A DNA stretch of 64,000 nucleotides from Ascidia mentula (taxonomy: Eukaryota; Chordata; Ascidiacea; Phlebobranchia; Ascidiidae): NCBI GenBank assembly GCA_947561715.1, contig OX387199.1, forward strand, positions 17,117,001 through 17,181,000, in the 5' to 3' direction. The notes under the pieces were generated by a model that worked only from the letters and a program-made list of their open reading frames with translations, was not told the DNA's origin and searched no databases. Positions 34,641 through 46,163 of this stretch are shown here, piece by piece. The stretch's first letter is position 1, and each line of letters starts with the position of its first letter. Made by a program: the position numbers and the translations under genes.

Positions 34641-35021
34641 GCGACACATTTAAGCTGGCCAATAAAATCACATAAAACACAGCCGTTGCGTAACTAGTAA
34701 CGAGATCAAATCACGTGAGAAAGCAACCGTTGCTATACATTTTGAAATGATATGCTGGACAAGACGCTACCTAAAATGCCTTAACACAAAAAAAACATGG
34801 AAAGAGATTCCGGAGGTTGATGACGAAACTGGCTGTTATGTGACCATAGTTCATATTTCTATGAATGCGAACGTTGCTATGTAACGTAAAAATACGTAAC
34901 ACCCCTTGGTTGCGAAACTTTTGTTAAGCTTGATCGGTTTGCAGTAGGCGAGGATTCAAACATAACTCATCAACGTTCAAAAACAATTCGAAGGATTTGC
35001 ACCATCCGCAAAACAAGCGAG
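34641..35021 (+). promoter_or_regulatory. promoter/leader cassette P3a
   Basis: Same as 4765-5151; leader exon end at 35021 with the GAG|GTGAGT donor. Confidence 0.6.
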
Positions 35022-35572
35022 GTGAGTATTTCCAGGAATTATCTGTGGATAAGAAGAAGGCGCCATTCAGCTCGGAGTAAGAAATTAGCATGTAAATTAA
35101 GACACTGAGACATTTGCGGTGAAAAAGCGTTCTCTGGTTTCCGATGTTTTTAGAGTTTCGTGCACCTCACTCAACAAATTGGATTTGGGTAACAATATGT
35201 GGATTTGTTCGAACGATGAGATTTTGTGGCCGCGCGATTTAGTTCACAGCTGAACGACCTCTCGGTGAGAAAAGTGCAGCGTCACTGCACCCATTGAGGT
35301 CCTTTTATCGGCCACCCCTGGGTTACAAAGCAAACCAAATTAGGTTACTTTTACCCACCTTATTTGGAAACAAGATTTGGTTTTCTTGTTGGGGATTTTC
35401 ATATTTCCGATTACGGCAATAAAACAGGTTTATGGGGTCGAACAAAAAGATAAACAGGTTTTTACTTTCCCAATTCTCTATTTCGTAATCTTGTATAAGC
35501 GTGAACTATTGCTTCTTCAGTAAGTGGGTGTCAACCCATGTTAAACTACGTACATCCTTACCAAGCAAATGT

Positions 35573-37061
35573 ATGTTTTATGCAGTTGTATTTCTCATCG
35601 CTTTCGTTCTCATCATGATTGTCGAACTTGTATTCTTCTTGCGGCGCAACGAGCACATTGCCCTATGCAGACAGAAGAAGTACAAGCCCGACGAAAAACC
35701 TCCACAAAACACGTAAGAATTTACAACAACCACCGCACACGGAATTCGAACCCTTGACCTATCGATCAACTCGTTACAAGGTCGCATGTTGCAGGGTTGG
35801 CGAAAACCAGCCGACATCCGACACACATGAGAATAACAGCAACAACATTTACTCCAACCGTGGCACGATGAGATATGATGAACCCGAAGCCAGAAAACTG
35901 CTTGTTAACAGGGACATGCATTAGATTCTGGCAAAATATGAAAGGAGAAACTATTATTAATTGATCACGAGGAATCAGCTAATAATAATTACTTGAAAGC
36001 TTGCATGGCGGGTATTTCAATTTTCCATGGCTACGGGAATCTGTCACAGATTAGAAAGAAAATTTCCAGTTTTCTTGATAACAAACTTTCTCCTTTTTCA
36101 ACAGATGGACCGAAGAAGCAAGTTGCAACAGTTACCCCAATGCAACCACGCCCTTACTGTAAGTCGACACGTAACTTTGATCATTTATGTTTACTGGGGC
36201 TATTTCGTTCAAAAACGGTTTACTATCATATTAACTGTTATTACAGTTCACTTTGTATATAATATTTGACAAATACTCCAACACAATACAAAAGATACAT
36301 AAGCATTATGAAGCCAATAGACAGATGTCCACTGTTTTGAGATAAAGCAATGTTTGTTTGAATTTCAGCAGATGGTATTTCCTATATCGATGAAACTGAC
36401 GCTCAACCGTCGTATCGTGGTCCAGTTGAGGAAGTGAACACCCCCAGAAAACCCCCCAGCGCGCCAAGTCTATTCCCGCCAATCGCATCGTCATATCTCT
36501 CGTCGACGATCACAAAGTAAACTGCAATTCGATTCGGCACCATCCGAAACGTGGGACAATGGTCATCGAACTGGTTTGCCCCGATGACCTAGAGATAGAA
36601 GGCACCGAAGACACGATCCATGGCATCGATTTAACTTTCTTGATGACAGAAGGGGAAACCCCTTCGACCCAAAAAACCCCCAAAGCGATAGAGTGCCGTT
36701 GGTGACGTGAAACGGTTCCAGCTTGGACACCGACAGCGATTCGACACTCAAAGCCGGATCCCGCACCGGAAATGCAAGTGACGTCACTTCCAGTGCGGCC
36801 AGCACCCCCCGCCGGCGTGGGAATTTCTCCCCGCCTGTGTCTCAAAGACTCCCACCAGGTTCATACAACACTAGATTGCGGAACCAAACTTTCTCCCGCA
36901 GCGACCTGAATATTTCACCCCGCTGGGATCAGCACGGGACCCCCACGAGCTTGAGGGTCCAACCCACCCGCATTGACAAGTCCCCAACAAGTACGACGTC
37001 ATTGCCGTCGACGTCATCGTCGGATAAGTACGTAACGCCGCCGCCGAGTCCCGTCAAATGA
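35573..37061 (+). CDS. unrecognised single-pass membrane protein gene, copy 3 (disrupted)
   Basis: Exons are 35573-35712, 35795-35904, 36105-36158 and 36369-37061. The signal-anchor exon is essentially the same as in copies 1 and 2. As in copy 1, the exon-2 donor is missing and translation would stop at 35922-35924 after KLLVNRDMH. Exon 4 shows a shift near 36450 (one A fewer than copy 1, as in copy 2) and another near 36675 (shared with copy 1). The tail beyond (TDSDSTLKAG to VTPPPSPVK) is nevertheless well conserved. Shared lesions with copy 1 argue for common descent after copy 2 split off, or for conversion. Confidence 0.5.
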
Positions 37062-37427
37062 CCGATTGAAAGCGCCAGAAGGCTTTTATGATGACGTGCG
37101 CGATGACGTTATAGCGGGGCGAAGGGTCAAAGGTTAAGGAAAACTGTCGCTGTGGGAGGTTTAAGCAAAAAACTGATATGCTTACCGACAACAATGGTCA
37201 CTTTTTATTTCTATGTTTCTACGATTATCCATTTCTGTTCAAACCTGTTCTTTTATTTATTCTTTTCTTTTGTTTCGCTTTTAGTAACGGTAGTGTTAAT
37301 ATTTTGTTTAGCGTAAAATAAAATACCCAGATACGAATTGAACAAAGTCTGAATTCGTGAAGTTTCTTCATTAGTCTATTATCAGGTGGCCACTGTATTA
37401 TCCAAATAAATTTACCCCTTGATTGCG

Positions 37428-37534
37428 AACCTTTTGTTAGGCTTGATCGGTTTGCAGTAGGCGAAGATTCAAACATGACTCCTTGAAGTTCAAAAACAAT
37501 TCGAAGGATTTACACCATCCGCAAAACAAGCGAG
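37428..37534 (+). promoter_or_regulatory. promoter/leader cassette P3b ahead of SLC13 copy 3
   Basis: Same short form as at 7586-7696, with the leader exon ending at 37534. Confidence 0.55.
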
Positions 37535-37807
37535 GTGAGTATTTCCAGGAATTATCTGTGGATAAGAAGAAGGTACACCAGAGAAAAAAAGATGCAGATC
37601 GCTGAGATACAAGGGTACGAATCTCTAGCCACCTGTCATGGTGAAAGCGTCGCATAATTCTGTGGTAAAATTCAAAATGAGACGGATGATGTACATCTAC
37701 GAGAAGCATTAAATTTTTACTCTCTTTATTTCTGCTACGATTTTTTGGCAGTTATTTATTGTGCTGAGTGCTGTGTGTTTTGATAGAGGATAGAAAATAT
37801 TATAGAC

Positions 37808-40800
37808 ATGTGTGTGTCTCTCTGGATCCGAAGAGTTTGGGCGTTTCGTGGAACGTTGTCGGTTATTCTACCTCTCATCCTACTTCCACTCCCTTTGATT
37901 AGTCAGAGTAAGGTAAGATTAGTTGAATCATTTTTTCTCTGTCTTTTACCGAACCACTTGGAGTTCCAAGTAGGGTTATGTTTAGTTCAGGGTGGTCCAC
38001 GTCTGCGGACAACCTGGGCTACAATACTGTTTTAGCAAGCTGGTTGGCCGCTACCATCAAAGTTAGGGTTACCGAACTAACTGTGATCGATTGTACTGTC
38101 ACGGTATTACTTCGGCAACCCAACGCTGCCTCCCTAATTCTGAAAAGGCACGGACCCTGCAATAACGACTCACCACTAAAGCTAAAATACCTCACACTGT
38201 TTTTTTTAAATGGGCGTCTGCGACTTTAATAAATGAAATAAAGTGAAAAACGATGATAAAAGCTTTCATTGATTATTATGGCTCTTTTGCGCATATAAGA
38301 TGATAAAACTTACATACAATACCAGTATACGCCAATAAACCTTTCAATACAAATTACGACACTAATAACAACCGAACAGCACGACACCCATCTCAAGACT
38401 CCCCGGTCATACACACAGCACTCCTTGCGCCGGGCAGTCAACCAATTAACGACTTGCACGTTAACCAATGGAGCGTTACGGTGGCTAACATAGAAAACGA
38501 CTATAGTGCGTAAACACTAAGGGGAATTTGATGAAACGTGAGTGCAAAAAACAGAAGAAAAACGAAAGCATACTGCTATGAGTTGTGCACATATGTGTAA
38601 ATAAGGAGAGCGTTAAATAAACAACGCATATAATCAAACAACGCATAAAGGAAAGCATTAGTGCCGTGTGTCATTTTCGCTACATTAGTCTGCCAATCAA
38701 CATAGGCTACTTATCAATGAGTTGTGGGCCTAAGTAAAAAAAGTTATTTTTAAACGAAAAACCTGTCTTCAATTTCCCCAATACCGTTACTAGGTGGCAG
38801 CATGCGGTTACACAATCCTTCTCATGGCTGTTTATTGGATCGCGGAAGTCGTCCCTCTAGCTGTTACCTCTTTTCTTCCTCTTGTCATCTTCCCGATAAG
38901 TGGGATCATGACGGGAGCGGAGGTGAGCGCTTCATTTTTCCGGGATGCGAGCTGGCTGTTTGTGGGAGGGCTCATCATCGCCATTGCGGTGGAGGACACA
39001 GGACTTCACAGAAGATGCGCACTGAGAATTTTGATGGCAATCGGAACCAAGCCAAGACTGTGAGATTTTGTAACATTTATTTTGAGACACACATTGTATG
39101 AACTCTGATGAGACCTGATAGGTCGAAATTGTGTGCACAACTGTCCGCAGCTCACGTAGTTGGCACATACCTGACAAAAGTGTTATTTTGTAGGCTGCTG
39201 TTCGGATTTATGTCAATAACTTTTTTTCTGTCGATGTGGATAAGCAACACTGCAACGACAGCGATGATGTTGCCTATGGTTGAAGCTGTTTACAAAGAAC
39301 TTGAAGCTGAATCTAAGCGAAATATTGAAAAAGTAAGTTGGCATTTATATCGTGTGTTTGTTTTCCTCATTTTTGGTAACAGCTAAACGACTTTACTTTC
39401 TGTGAGGTGCCTACAGATGGCCACTGTTTCGACTTATTAGGTCTGATAAGTGCAGCTTTGGTGTGACTCTAGAGTCTAGACGATCTGTATGCAGCTCACA
39501 GAAATCGTAATGTTGGTTTCACTTGCTTATATGTATTACTTTTCTTCAATTTGAACTTCTTTTAACCTTTTTTTAAGAAAAAGAGCGACATGCTGTCGAA
39601 GTCGGATGCGGATCTCGAAGAAAATTCTGAAAATGTTTCCACTGTGTCTTACAACATCCAACCGTTCAAAGTATAAATGAATTTAGTGCAAAGTATAAAT
39701 TACAGCATAGTGTTTTACTGTCTGTAGGTAGAGTTGGGAGAAATACCAACCAACGTCCTCAGTTCAGAAGCGAACGCTGGAAATGAACAGGTAGGTTCAA
39801 TATTTTTCACAAATATAGATTTTGCCCAAAACAGCTCAACTAAAACTGTTAAATTTTTTCGTCGAATTGATCACAAAACAATGGAAGTCAGGTCAGCATG
39901 CACGCATTTATGACTCAGTTGATTGCATGTACGATAGATTGTGGAAAATTCCAGAAACTATGTGTCTGTGGCATGCGTGCGCGTCATCATTACCGTGTGC
40001 GGTGCACTGAGGCGTGAAAACAACAAAAATGAAGTCTGTTCAAATACGGGGTGAACACTGTTGAGTGAAAGCTGTTTGTCACGTTTCACACTTTGACTGA
40101 ACGCCGGGTCATTTCTAGTCGCTTTATGTTTTTGTTTATCACATCAATTTATTAATTAATTGAACTTTGTTTAAATGTGATTATTCAATTGTATAATTTT
40201 TTTACTTTAAACCTTGGTGAAAAAAAGATTGCGTGGACCCAAATTTTGGCATTACTAAATAAACAAGCTGCCAAACTTTTGGTAAACTCGATATGATGAG
40301 ACTGAACACAAACACTTTTTCATATCTAATCAATATTTAGGACATGGAATCTTTCAAACAATCAGAAAACCAGAAACTTGAGTCCATCATTAAGGGAATT
40401 ACCCTCTGCATACCTTTTGCTTCCGGAATCGGAGGGACGGCAGCCCTTACAGGGACATTCCCTAATTTGATACTGACAGGGCAATACAAACTGTAGGTTG
40501 ACGTTGACGTTACCACTTGGTAACCTGGTTGGCTTGTAGTGGTTGTATCAAGTATTTGCCCAATTACAGGACTTTGGTTAAACTTTGTAGGGCGTTTCCT
40601 GGTGCAGATGTGCAACTGACATTCGGAAACTGGATCGTATACGCTCTTCCACAAGCTTTAGTCATTTTTGTACTCTCGTATGCTTGGCTTTGCTGGTACT
40701 TCTTTGGAATCGAGTAAGTATCATCAGAAAATATTAGAGATGGAAGTAAGAAACCTCGTAATAAGCATTTTAAAAAAAAGTCTTACCAACCAAAAACTTG

Positions 40801-42676
40801 ATTAAGACATCCTAACCCCAATATTTCACAGATGGCAATGTGTAAAAACTGTTTTTCGGGAAAAGGGCCAAACATCAGCTGGCGAAAGAGCGGTGATGAA
40901 AGTAATTAAGGAAGAACACGGGAAACTTGGCCCTATTAGGTAATATTACGTAGTTTTTGTATGTTAAAGAATGTTCCATGTTTATAGTTGCTACACAATG
41001 TGTATATACAACGATGGTTACCGCTAGGAAAGCCGACAGTGGAAATGTATTGCTGAAGCAGTTTATCTAAAAAACATTATCTACCAGTATGTCAGCAAAA
41101 CAAATTCCTGGCCATTTTTACAGATGGTCTGAAGTTACGGTACTGGTCATATTTGTACTTACTGCATTTTTGTGGTTCTTTCGTGATCCTGGGTTTATGC
41201 CTGGTTGGGCAGTTCTTTTTCCTGTTGGTTACGTCACAGACGGAACTGTGGCCGTTGCAATGTCTATCCTGCTTTTTATTCTACCAAGTCAGAAGCCAAT
41301 TTTCTTTAACAGTGAAGACCCGACTGGTAAGTAGATATGTTTTTATTTCGCAAAAATGTCTCAATTTCCCAAATACGTAATTTTTGGTTTAAATAATAAA
41401 GTAAAGTTCGGATATTCCGGATTCACTGAATCGAGACCACGGATGCGTGAGGGTGTAGACTGTTTTGTAAACTGCACGTTAATTCCATACGCTTTTTCGC
41501 CGAAACGTAACATTTTGCCGCAAAAGAATGTTTCGTGTCCCTAAAAGTTTTAAAACACTTCACACAAACTTCAATTGGTCGCATTACAGAAATAAAAAAA
41601 CCCGTACCCTCCGTATTGGAATGGAAAACTGTTCATCGAAAGTTTCCGTGGGGAATCTTGTTTCTGTTTTCTGGAAGTTACGCACTCGCTGCTGGCGCTA
41701 CGGTAAGAAAAACATGCTGACAATTATTGCGGTAAAATTGAAATTGAGAATTAACAGTTTCCAAAAATAGAGATCCGGTTTTTCAACGTGGGTAGGCAAC
41801 TTGCTTGTATTTGACAAGTCGGTTGATGACTGGGTGATCCTTTTGGGCTGCACTTTGATTGTAACCGTATTTACTCAAATTTCCAACAACGCCGCAGCGG
41901 CAGCCATATTCACCCCAATCTTCGCCCAACTGGTAAGATTTTTACGTATGTATAACTATAAACATTTTGTGATATAATGGTATTGTTCAAATTGCTGGTG
42001 AGATGGTTAATTATCAAAAACTTTGAGTAAAATGTCTACCGTTTAGGCCGTGTTATCACAAATCCACCCCCTTTATCTAATGCTGGGACCTGTCTTCGCG
42101 TCGTCAATGGCGTTTTTGTTGCCTGTTGGATCACCTTATAACGCCATTGCCTTCTCATATGGTCGTTTGAAAGTCGTCGACATGGTAAATTATATATTAT
42201 TTGAAGCATTACTTTCATAAATATATTGGAAGGATATGCAGAAATCAAGCTTAATTGTTTAGACGCGATGCAGAATCCTCGTTCAATTTTAAAAATAGAT
42301 TAAATTTAGTGGGGGATTCTGCATACCACCCGTAGCCATCATAGCTGTGCACACCAGATCATTTATTTTGAAATTTGGATCCTGATTGTAAGTTTCAAAA
42401 AAAAAGCCGGAATATTTTCTGTTTTTGAATTATTTTGACGTAATAAAGCAGAACACACAACAGCTATACGATTTAGGAGAACGTTTTTGTTAGCTAATAT
42501 CAGAACATGAATACAAAGGTATTTGTTTTTAGATAAAAGCTGGATGGGTTCCTGTGCTATTAGGAGTTCTGGTTATTCTTGTTTTTTCCAACACTTTTGC
42601 TATTCCATATTTCGGCATGGGTGCTTTCCCTGAGTGGGCCCATGTAATCACCAATAAAACAGCCGACACTCCATGA
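37808..42676 (+). CDS. SLC13-family Na+-coupled sulfate/carboxylate cotransporter, copy 3 (602 aa)
   Basis: Exons are 37808-37912, 38794-39059, 39194-39332, 39578-39670, 39728-39790, 40341-40492, 40591-40713, 40832-40939, 41124-41326, 41590-41702, 41771-41932, 42047-42184 and 42533-42676; every exon has the same length as in copies 1 and 2. It retains SNT at residues 141-143 and GSPYN in the C-terminal signature, so it resembles copy 1. Differences from copy 1 are few and mostly conservative (for example MFPISG versus IFPISG in exon 2, and NKT versus NET near the C-terminus). It also shares the 600-bp intron 1 insert. Role as for copy 1. Confidence 0.95.
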
Positions 42677-43359
42677 AACTATTATGTTGCTGTTGTTGCC
42701 AGGCATCTTATATTTTAGTAAGCTGTCCTTCTAGAACAATTAAACATCATTTTTGTTGACCGATGTTTCACCTGCGTCGGTTAATAAAAGTTACGTTTAA
42801 TTGTGCTAGATGGACAGATTATTAAATCCATAAAACTATGTTACGATTCACCGAATATCAAACCCAAGTTGTCATGTTTAAAACGGTATAAAGTAGTTTG
42901 ATATTAAGTGTGTTTGAAACGTTACAACTCGAAGGTATATTTTCTGGTTGCAAGCCTATGTTTGGCTTTTAAGCTCTGTGCTGTGTTTCGTGTAAGCGTT
43001 TGATACGCATGTGCTTTGTTATTTCACCGCGGAATAAAAGCTTTGCAATGACGCATGGGAGAAATGTTTATTTTCAAACAATGAAAAATATTATAAGCCT
43101 CACATCTACCTCCAGTTGCTCGAATTCACAAAGAAAAGATAGGAAAACTACAAAAGTCTGTGGATGAGCATTAGTTCAATAGCGTTGGGTTTGACTGTGT
43201 GCATACACACTAAGCATGCTGCATGCGGGGCCATATGTGGTAGAGGAGAAAAACTGTTGCTCTTAGAAGAGCCGGCTGGCGCTCCTTTTGTGCTTTGGAA
43301 AGATGAGTTTATTGTTTCGCGCATGTGCTGATTTAGTGGTAAATTTACCCTTTGGTTTT
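42677..43359 (+). other. SLC13 copy 3 3' UTR and spacer
   Basis: AATAAA at 42783-42788 is the likely poly(A) signal. The rest matches the spacer after copy 1. Confidence 0.5.
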
Positions 43360-43802
43360 GGAACCTGTCATTAATTAGACTCAATTTATGTCCAGCGAGT
43401 GAAGATTCAAACCTTACTCACTCACGTTCCCAAACAAACAAGAATTCATTGAATTTTGCCAAATCACAATCATTCGTCTGTAAAACCAGCAAAGTGTAGA
43501 GTCGTGATGAGCTCAGTCGACGAACAAACTTCAGTTTCGAATACGTTAAATAAAATAAGGTGGGTGTAACAGAATTATTCTTTTGTTGGTGACACGCAGA
43601 GTTCTCACCATGATATATTTTTTATTATTAGTTTGAGAGAACGAGAGTTCTGATATTAGGTTGTCCGTCGGCAAGTTAATTGACCGATTTGTGGGCTACC
43701 AGCACGAAGGTAGAACCGCGGTCTCAAATATTATGCTTGGTCGTTTTTCTGACGTCATCAAACAGTTGGCAACAAAATCAGGGTAGGTTGTGAATGGGAA
43801 GA
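43360..43802 (+). promoter_or_regulatory. diverged cassette P', copy 4, truncated by block R
   Basis: Same as 13505-13800 with the candidate start exon MSSVDEQTSVSN (from about 43508). Its second exon lacks a few bases relative to copy 1 (GAACGAGAGTTC) and the sequence runs into block R at about 43803. Confidence 0.4.
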
Positions 43803-45716
43803 CTTTTCCTTGCAAAATGGGTTTAGTCTTGACTGGATTTTGTTTATTTTATTATGACTTAACAACTTGCTGTAATTGCAAATAAAAGCTACGTGTACAA
43901 ACAAACATTAAAAGACGACTTATGATGATTTCTGAAAATTAACCCTTGCTTTAGATACAAATGTTTATTATTTGAAGTTTACTATCCTTGTATATGTTTT
44001 GATGACGTGACATTTTTTTAGTGTTTAGTTTAAGCAAGGTTGCCATATATTTACTGAGTTTTTAAAAGTATTCTTTCTCTGGATATTTTGGTCGTTTACT
44101 TGACCTTATGACTCAAAAATTCTTTGTGTTTCCTACGGGCAAGGAGTAACGGATCTTTGTAACAAACGCGCTCAAATCCCAATACGCGTAAAGTATTCCT
44201 GTTTGTCGGCCCAAATATAACACCGGCATTGAATGAAACACTTCTTAACTAATTAATCGAATCAGTAAATCATAAACTTTTTCGCGTTCGACACAACAAT
44301 GTATCCTAACGATTTGTACTTCGTTACAATTTTCATCGCCGAAGAGTGACTTAACCTGACATTTGCCTCCATGACAAACACTGGCTTTATGCTCTGTATA
44401 CAGGCTAAACCTTTCAGATATTTCAAAGACAAGTTTGTTTTTTTTTAACTTTTTTTTAAAACTTTTTTTTAATCACACTCGTCTCCGGTTGGTGGCATTC
44501 CTGGTCGGATTTCTTGGGGGGAGTTGTTTCTGAGAAAAATTAACAATCCAGTATTACGTCACAGACATACGATTTGTCACAGAACGTTTGAGTTTTTAAA
44601 ATCAATCTGTAGATTTATCTTTACCGAAAATAAAAAATAAGAAAATTATTGACTGTCGAACTATTGTATACTTTTGTCACTGGAGCTCGGACAAAGCCAA
44701 CACTTCGACTGTGGAAGTTCATGGCTATACACTAAATAGGCAGGTACGTACCTGTCTGTAAAACGACGCGCTTCTACACCGTTGTTTGCCACAGTAACAA
44801 TAACATTGATCACAATAGTGTATTGGCTTGACGTTCCGTTGCTATGTAACGAAAGCAAAAGGTTTAATGGTCAACAAAACTCGTATTGGCTGATCATGTG
44901 CACAGAAAAATGGTCTGATATAGCATAACGTAAATGCATGCCTACCATGTAAATAGGAAACGGTCGAATTTGAATTAGAATACAAAAAAAAACGATTTAA
45001 ATCGTCACAAGTTTTGTAAGTTGTAAACAGACAATTTTCATTTGATTTTTAAAGTTTTTTTTGCATTTCGAACAAACGTCACATTTTAACTTAATAATCT
45101 GTTCTTCTGGCATATATAAAAACGTAACTTTATTCACCGACGTTTCGCCTGTTATACAACAAGGCTTCCTCAGGGTAATGAGACAGGTACAGCACACAAC
45201 TATTGTCACATTTTCCAAATCGATGTTATTTAGAACATAGAAGTAGACATTACACATAGCTTTGAAAGCCATTTATATATTCTACGATACACACAAATTA
45301 ACGATAATTTTCACTAATTAATTCAAATTTGCTACACGTAAACAATATTTACCTGTTAGGTTCAGAAATAGGCATTCCGCACTATTACAAACTGACTTAA
45401 ACCAAGTTGTGATTGAACAGTCCAGAGGAACAACCCCGCACCACTTGCCTGCCTTTTTTATAAATTGACAGTAGGCTGGCGTAACACGAGTGCACTCTGG
45501 TGGCGAAAGCTTCGCGCTAGGTTTTGTTTCACAGTGTAATAAGACTGGGCTGCCTTGATGAGACCAATTAGAACACTTCATGTTTAAAGGTACTTAGGTT
45601 TAGAGGTACTTAGTGCATCATACAGATTTAGTATTACCGGTAGTGTGAACTTCCATAATGTTTACTTAAAACAAAAACCATACTCAACGAGCACCGCGGT
45701 GGATCTGTCTTTGCGA
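43803..45716 (-). repeat. block R, copy 2: degenerate BIR-gene-like repeat
   Basis: Minus strand: first-exon remnant 45375-45353 (MPISEPN, donor AACAG|GTAAAT). A stretch at 44858-44661 ends ARRFTDR, then YSHELPQSKCWLC. It has the Cys-x2-Cys spacing and the same ten-residue Tyr-to-Cys distance as the intact BIR gene's sister exon (YDRDELRVRC). A terminal-exon-like PPKKSDQEC segment lies near 44529-44472. No continuous gene remains. Confidence 0.5.
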
Positions 45717-46163
45717 ATCATAAGTAGTAAAAGACGGTTAGCGACAGTATAAGATCTTTATTTATTACATAGAAATATTAATTTCGCCGGTTTGGCAACC
45801 TCGGTTTCTGTATTATTCAAATAGCAAAGTTTAAAATAAAATTTACAAACAAACCTTACCCTTTTCAGATTCTTTCTGTACCTCCTCATGAGTTCTACAT
45901 CACAGGATAGTCTGCGTAACTGTTGCAGCATTATCATCTTATGACACAATTAAAATAACTTGCCATTCAACGTAAAATCATGATGTGAGCTACATTGCTT
46001 TTGCTTCTACGTTTGGGGCTAGCTTTGTTAGTCTATGTTGAAAGTTACAATTCTCGATTTGTTTTCTAGTAACTGGATGCAAATTCAAATTATAATTTCT
46101 ATTGACACTTGGATTGTATTCGCAACGACGTAACAACGTGATCTGGAAACGTAAACTTTGAAT
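45717..46163 (-). other. 3' UTR region of the sulfotransferase gene
   Basis: Minus-strand AATAAATAAAG near 45757-45768 is the likely poly(A) signal, about 400 bp after the stop. Repeated at about 62200-62660. Confidence 0.45.

Larger units (their letters stand above)
3387..43800. repeat. three tandem copies of a 10-14 kb SLC13-bearing unit
   Basis: The same order of sequence recurs three times. Matching landmarks: repeat flank 3400/18125/32010, fossil 4005/18735/32595, membrane-protein gene 5703/21852/35573, SLC13 start 7971/25071/37808, SLC13 stop 12832/29631/42676, and P' cassette about 13505/(17490)/31370/43360. Identity is high over introns as well as exons, so duplication is recent or conversion is active. 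Copies 1 and 3 share indels absent from copy 2, for example the insert in SLC13 intron 1. A fourth, truncated unit start lies at about 14.0-15.06 kb. Tandem misplacement of haplotypes by the assembler is an alternative. Confidence 0.9.
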
